This document shows positions 60,526 through 64,000 of a DNA stretch of 64,000 nt, piece after piece. The notes beneath the pieces were generated by a model, which saw only the letters and a program-made list of their open reading frames with translations, had not been told where the DNA came from and made no database searches. The position numbers were made by a program, and so were the translations under genes. Every line of letters starts with the position of its first letter. The stretch's first letter is position 1. This stretch comes from Mycobacterium adipatum (GTDB taxonomy: Bacteria; Actinomycetota; Actinomycetes; Mycobacteriales; Mycobacteriaceae), in contig NZ_CP015596.1 of NCBI RefSeq assembly GCF_001644575.1, positions 744,001 through 808,000 on the forward strand. The letters are read 5' to 3'.

Positions 60526-61521
60526 GTGAAGTCTTCCGTTGCTGGCACCGCCGCGCGGTGGCTGGCCCCCTTCCTCGCCGTCGCGGCCGTCGTCGCAGGC
60601 GTTGCGTCCCCGGTTCCGGCCCCGCGGATCCAGTTGGCCAGTGAGGCCAACCCGCTGATCGGTAAGCCCTTCTACGTCGACCCGATCTCCAAGGCGATGC
60701 GGGCCGCGCAGAGCGCGCCGAGCCCACAACTCGAGTACGTCGCCAACACACCGCAGGCCTACTGGCTGGATCAGGCGTTCCCGGCGTCCAGCGTCGGGGG
60801 CACGGTGAGCAAGCTCGTCGGCGCCGCCCAGGCCGCCGGCGCCACACCGGTGCTGTCGATCTATGCGCTGCCGCATCGCGACTGCTACAGCTACGCCGCC
60901 GGCGGCTTCGGCTCCGCCGACGGTTACCGGGCTTGGATCGACGCCATCTCGGCTGGTCTGGGCGGCGCGCCCGCGGCGATCATCCTGGAGCCCGATGCGC
61001 TGGCGATGGCCGACTGTCTGACCGCCGACCAGCGTGCCGAACGCTTCGACCTGATCCGCTACGCGGTCGACACCCTGACCCGCGACCCGGCCGCCGCGGT
61101 GTACATCGACGCCGGGCACTCGCGCTGGGTGAGTGCGGACAAGATGGCCGCGATGCTCAACGATGTCGGCATCGCCCGCGCGCAGGGGTTCGCCCTGAAC
61201 ACCACGAACTACTACACCACCGAAGAGCAGATGGGCTACGGCGATGCCATCTCCGCCATGACCGGTGGCTCGCACTACGTCATCGACACCTCACGCAACG
61301 GCCTCGGTCCCGAAAGCGACAGCGACACCGCGTGGTGCAACCCCAAGGGCCGGGCGCTGGGTGTGCCGCCGACGACGGCCACCGGAAATCCGAACGTCGA
61401 TGCGTTCCTGTGGGTCAAACGCGTCGGTGAGTCCGACGGGTCGTGCGGGCGCGGCGAGCCCGGCGCGGGCACGTTCGTCAACCAGTACGCGATCGATCTG
61501 GCGCTCAACGCGGGGAAGTAG
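60526..61521 (+). CDS. Secreted GH6 endoglucanase-like enzyme
   Basis: A 331-residue precursor. The signal peptide (about 8-30) ends near VASPVPAP. The GH6 catalytic domain contains VLSIYALPHRDCYSYAAGG, AAIILEPDALAMADC (catalytic-acid Asp of this family), GFALNTTNYYTTEEQ and VKRVGESDGSCGRGEPGAG. Two pairs of cysteines fit the conserved disulfides. It resembles M. tuberculosis CelA1 (Rv0062) but has no cellulose-binding module. GTG start. The 3' end overlaps the TetR gene by 17 bp. Confidence 0.85.
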   Translation: MKSSVAGTAARWLAPFLAVAAVVAGVASPVPAPRIQLASEANPLIGKPFYVDPISKAMRAAQSAPSPQLEYVANTPQAYWLDQAFPASSVGGTVSKLVGAAQAAGATPVLSIYALPHRDCYSYAAGGFGSADGYRAWIDAISAGLGGAPAAIILEPDALAMADCLTADQRAERFDLIRYAVDTLTRDPAAAVYIDAGHSRWVSADKMAAMLNDVGIARAQGFALNTTNYYTTEEQMGYGDAISAMTGGSHYVIDTSRNGLGPESDSDTAWCNPKGRALGVPPTTATGNPNVDAFLWVKRVGESDGSCGRGEPGAGTFVNQYAIDLALNAGK

Positions 61522-62149
61522 GTCCGCCGAACCGTCCGTTGGTGGCATCGCGCACGGCGCGGTCGATCAGCGCGAGGGCTTCCTGCTGGCTGACCGTCTC
61601 CTTGTCGACGATGACCCGCCGGCCGACATCCTCGTCGATGACCCGGAACGCGCCGACCACCGCCGCCGCGCAGAGCCGTGCGGTCAGATCACCCTCCGGC
61701 AACCCCAGTCGCTGGGCGACCACCGGTACGAACAGGCGCTCCATCTCGTCGTGCACCATCAGATAGGCCGTCCGCAGCGCGGGTTCCTCGCCCGACATGG
61801 TGGCGATGCGAAGCGCGCTGACCTCGTCGGCAAGCTCCGCGTCGGTGAGTGGATGCGCGACCATATCCGCCTCCATGTGCTCAGCCAGCGAGAGTTCTGC
61901 CGGCCAGCGCCGGGCCTGGGCGATGAAACGCTGCGCCGACAGGGACAGCACCGGCTCGACGCAGCTCTCCTTGGTCCGGAAGTACCGCCAGATCGTCCGG
62001 GTGGAAAGCCCTGCCGCGGCGGCGATATCGTCCCCGCTGGTGGCCGAGACGCCACGCTCCCAGAACAGCGCGCAGGCGTGCCGTGATACCTCGAGGCGGG
62101 CCTGCAACTGCTTCGTCTTGGTGGCGCCGCGGATATCCTGGCTGGCGAT
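61505..62149 (-). CDS. TetR-family regulator with a non-canonical start
   Basis: The protein matches TetR from LQARLEVSRHACALFWERGV and GLSTRTIWRYFRTKE onwards. The expected extra N-terminal residues (ASQDIRGATKTKQ) are in frame upstream, but the codon preceding them is ATC (62149-62147), with AGGAGG eight bases before it. No ATG or GTG occurs in frame after the upstream TGA. The choice is ATC initiation at 62149 or TTG at 62107. The first keeps the normal TetR N-terminus. Divergent from phospholipase D. Confidence 0.75.
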   Translation of the reverse strand: MASQDIRGATKTKQLQARLEVSRHACALFWERGVSATSGDDIAAAAGLSTRTIWRYFRTKESCVEPVLSLSAQRFIAQARRWPAELSLAEHMEADMVAHPLTDAELADEVSALRIATMSGEEPALRTAYLMVHDEMERLFVPVVAQRLGLPEGDLTARLCAAAVVGAFRVIDEDVGRRVIVDKETVSQQEALALIDRAVRDATNGRFGGPTSPR

Positions 62150-62183
62150 GGTGCGAACCTCCTGGCGGGTGATGCCATCACTG

Positions 62184-62198
62184 TGTCACTAAGTGACA
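62184..62198. promoter_or_regulatory. TetR operator candidate (tetR/phospholipase D)
   Basis: TGTCACTAAGTGACA is a perfect inverted repeat of 7-bp arms about a central A. It lies between the divergent tetR start (about 62149) and the phospholipase start (62224). Confidence 0.7.
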
Positions 62199-62223
62199 GG
62201 GCGTGCAAGCGGGGCGAGGTGAA

Positions 62224-63666
62224 ATGGCGAGCACGGCGGACCGGATACTGGTCGCGGGCCGAACCTGCTGGCAGGTGCCCACCGCGGACCGTTTCGCCGT
62301 CATCATCGACGGCGCGGACTACCTGCGGCATGTCAAGGCGGCGATGTTGCGCGCCCAGCGCCGGATCATCCTCGTCGGATGGGACTTCGACGCGGGCACC
62401 ACGTTCGAACAGGGCCAGACCACGCTGCCCGGGCCCAACCAACTGGGGGCGTTTCTCTACTGGTTGCTGTGGAAGCGCGCCGGGCTGCAGATCTACGTGC
62501 TGAAATCCAACCTGCGGCTGCTGCCGCTGTTCGACGATCTGTGGTACGGAATCACGCCGGTCTCGCTCTTGAATCGCTTCAGCGGCAGGAGAATCCGCTT
62601 CGCGGTCGACGGTGCGCACCCCGCCGGGGCGGTCCATCACCAGAAGATCATCGTCATCGATGACGCGGTCGCGTTCTGTGGCGGCATCGATCTGACCATC
62701 GGGCGCTGGGACACCTCGGATCACCTCGATGACAACCCGCTACGCACCGCCTACGGTCCTCGGCACGAGGTCGCCACCGCGATGGACGGCGCCGCTGCCG
62801 GTGCGCTCGGCGAGTTGGCGAGGGATCGCTGGCGAGCGGCCACCGGGCAGAACATGCCCGCACTGGATGTCGCGCACTCGCCGTGGCCGCGCGGACTGGA
62901 ACCGCAGCTGCGCGACGTCGAGGTGGGGATCGCCCGCACCCTTCCCGCGCTCCCGGAAAACGACGAGGTGCGTGAGGTGGAGGCGCTGAACCTGGCGGCC
63001 ATCGAAGCCGCCGAACACACCATCTATCTGGAGAATCAGTACCTTGCTTCGCGCACGCTGGTCGAGGCGCTGATCCGGCGTCTGGGTGAGCGTGGCGGCC
63101 CGGAAATCGTCATCATCCTGCCGCGCCGCTCGGAAAGCGCACTGGAGATCCAGTCGATGGACAGCGCCCGCAGCGCGCTGATCGCCGAATTGTGGTCGGC
63201 CGACACCCACGGTCACCTGGGCATCTACTGGCCGGTGACCGGGAACGGGACACCGATCTACGTCCACTCCAAGGTCATCGTGGTCGACGACCGCCTGCTC
63301 CGGATCGGATCGTCGAACCTCAACAACCGGTCCATGGGCTTCGACAGCGAATGTGACGTCGCCATCGAGGCCGATTCCGACGCCGGACGCGAGCTCATCG
63401 CGCAGATCCGGCGGGTACTGATCAGTGAGCACCTCGGTGTTCCAGTCGCGGACTTCTACGCCGCGGTGCCCGACAACGGGTCATTCCTGACGGCGGTGGA
63501 GACACTGCGCGGTGACGGCCGCACGCTCGAACCGATGACGGCCGACGTTGTGGCCGACGAAGCGGGTCCGCTGGCGGAGAATGACCTGATGGATCCCGAT
63601 CATGTGCCGAGTTCGCTGACCGGCAGCGTGCGCCGGCTACTCAACGAGCTGGCCGGGTGGCAATGA
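62224..63666 (+). CDS. Phospholipase D / cardiolipin-synthase-like enzyme
   Basis: A 480-residue protein with two HKD motifs. HQKIIVIDD (about 145-153, then AFCGGID) and HSKVIVVDD (about 352-360, then IGSSNLNNRS) both have the H-x-K-x4-D pattern. It would cleave or transfer phosphodiesters in membrane lipid. No signal peptide or transmembrane helix was obvious. ATG 62224 follows GGGGCGAGG. Divergent from a TetR gene with a near-ideal operator. Followed 34 bp later by a chloride channel gene. Confidence 0.86.
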   Translation: MASTADRILVAGRTCWQVPTADRFAVIIDGADYLRHVKAAMLRAQRRIILVGWDFDAGTTFEQGQTTLPGPNQLGAFLYWLLWKRAGLQIYVLKSNLRLLPLFDDLWYGITPVSLLNRFSGRRIRFAVDGAHPAGAVHHQKIIVIDDAVAFCGGIDLTIGRWDTSDHLDDNPLRTAYGPRHEVATAMDGAAAGALGELARDRWRAATGQNMPALDVAHSPWPRGLEPQLRDVEVGIARTLPALPENDEVREVEALNLAAIEAAEHTIYLENQYLASRTLVEALIRRLGERGGPEIVIILPRRSESALEIQSMDSARSALIAELWSADTHGHLGIYWPVTGNGTPIYVHSKVIVVDDRLLRIGSSNLNNRSMGFDSECDVAIEADSDAGRELIAQIRRVLISEHLGVPVADFYAAVPDNGSFLTAVETLRGDGRTLEPMTADVVADEAGPLAENDLMDPDHVPSSLTGSVRRLLNELAGWQ

Positions 63667-63700
63667 CGCCGCGCGGTCGTCTCCCGTCGAGGAACACGGG

Positions 63701-64000
63701 GTGAAGTCGGGCACCGTCTGGATCTGCACCGTCGCGGTCCTGGCCGGCATCGTGATCGGCTTCGTCGGCGGCGCCTTTCGGTGGTGCCTGCAGCTCGCTG
63801 ACCGCGGGCGGGTCGAGCTGGTCGACTGGTCGCACCACCTACCGGGGCCCGGCTGGCTGGTCCCGATCGCGGTGGCCGCCGCCGGAGCGACGCTGGCGGC
63901 CCTGGTGGTCCGCTGGATGCCGCTGGCGGCGGGCAGCGGCATCCAACATGTCGAGGCCGTCTACCGCGGCGCGGCGCGTCCGCCCGGGCTCCTGCTGCTG
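63701..64000 (+). CDS. CLC-type chloride channel, N-terminal part (truncated by window end)
   Basis: The GTG at 63701 follows GAGGAA by six bases and opens a frame that stays open to the window end (100 codons). Two hydrophobic helices (about 6-24 and 50-72) precede AAGSGIQHVEAVYRG, the GSGIP-type selectivity-filter motif of CLC channels and transporters. The expected Pro is Gln here (GSGIQ). The protein continues beyond the window. It may share a transcript with phospholipase D. Confidence 0.75.
   Translation, partial: MKSGTVWICTVAVLAGIVIGFVGGAFRWCLQLADRGRVELVDWSHHLPGPGWLVPIAVAAAGATLAALVVRWMPLAAGSGIQHVEAVYRGAARPPGLLLL

Noticed and set aside
1..64000. tRNA, rRNA, CRISPR array, insertion sequence or prophage
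   Set aside because: No cloverleaf-like gene, spaced identical repeats, transposase, integrase or phage structural gene was recognised by eye. A covariance-model and IS search would be needed to be sure.

Overview
The window is high-GC, gene-dense DNA from a mycobacterium, most likely a fast-growing Mycolicibacterium-type species. The markers are a mycobacterial haemophore-like secreted protein, a fused HadA/HadB-type dehydratase, a Tat-exported DUF1906 (Rv2525c-like) protein, many TetR regulators with divergent targets, and a two-subunit type IIA topoisomerase resembling the extra non-gyrase enzyme known from M. smegmatis. No rRNA, tRNA, insertion sequence, CRISPR array or prophage was recognised. 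The species cannot be fixed from sequence inspection alone.

Layout. 1-1550 holds decayed genes: a frameshifted subtilase C-terminus and a frameshifted NAD(P)-binding protein. 1534-10441 is a mixed block of small oxidoreductases, a MerR regulator with a clear two-way operator, YaeQ, an O-methyltransferase, a CIA30-like lipoprotein candidate, a prolyl aminopeptidase and a LysR gene broken by an in-frame TGA. 10510-17400 carries a GNAT enzyme, two overlapping MFS transporters divergent from an ArsR-rhodanese regulator, and a rifampin-phosphotransferase-like dikinase followed by a Cys-rich mini-protein. 17724-22630 is an envelope cluster (large surface protein with a predicted beta-propeller, coiled-coil cell-wall protein, Tat-exported DUF1906 protein). 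22723-26178 has a lycopene cyclase, a citrate-lyase-beta-like lyase and a GAF-EAL protein.

26358-32745 is the most coherent unit: a FrcBCA-type fructose ABC importer, a PfkB sugar kinase, a FrcK-like kinase, a LacI regulator and a class II fructose-bisphosphate aldolase, all co-oriented with ATGA/GTGA-type overlaps and with a perfect LacI-type palindrome upstream. 32742-36929 encodes the atypical topoisomerase. 37129-39104 has a ZIP transporter, a formate/nitrite-type channel and two tiny acidic proteins. 39195-43456 has TetR and AraC regulators, tandem Asp-nucleophile hydrolases and a PPOX-fold protein. 43506-48019 has a YbdK-type ligase, a second dikinase with a divergent TetR, and a DCC protein.

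48106-54877 is a secretome-like block: small exported proteins and a large surface protein with three near-equal internal repeats, followed by the Had-type dehydratase, another exported protein, and a hydrolase/TetR pair. 54907-64000 has a TetR/MFS efflux pair sharing an operator, two secreted glycoside hydrolases, a DapB-like oxidoreductase with divergent TetR, a phospholipase D with divergent TetR, and the start of a CLC chloride channel that leaves the window.

Convergent neighbours repeatedly overlap at their 3' ends, and divergent pairs usually carry a readable operator. All functions are inferred from visible motifs and family knowledge; no database search was possible.
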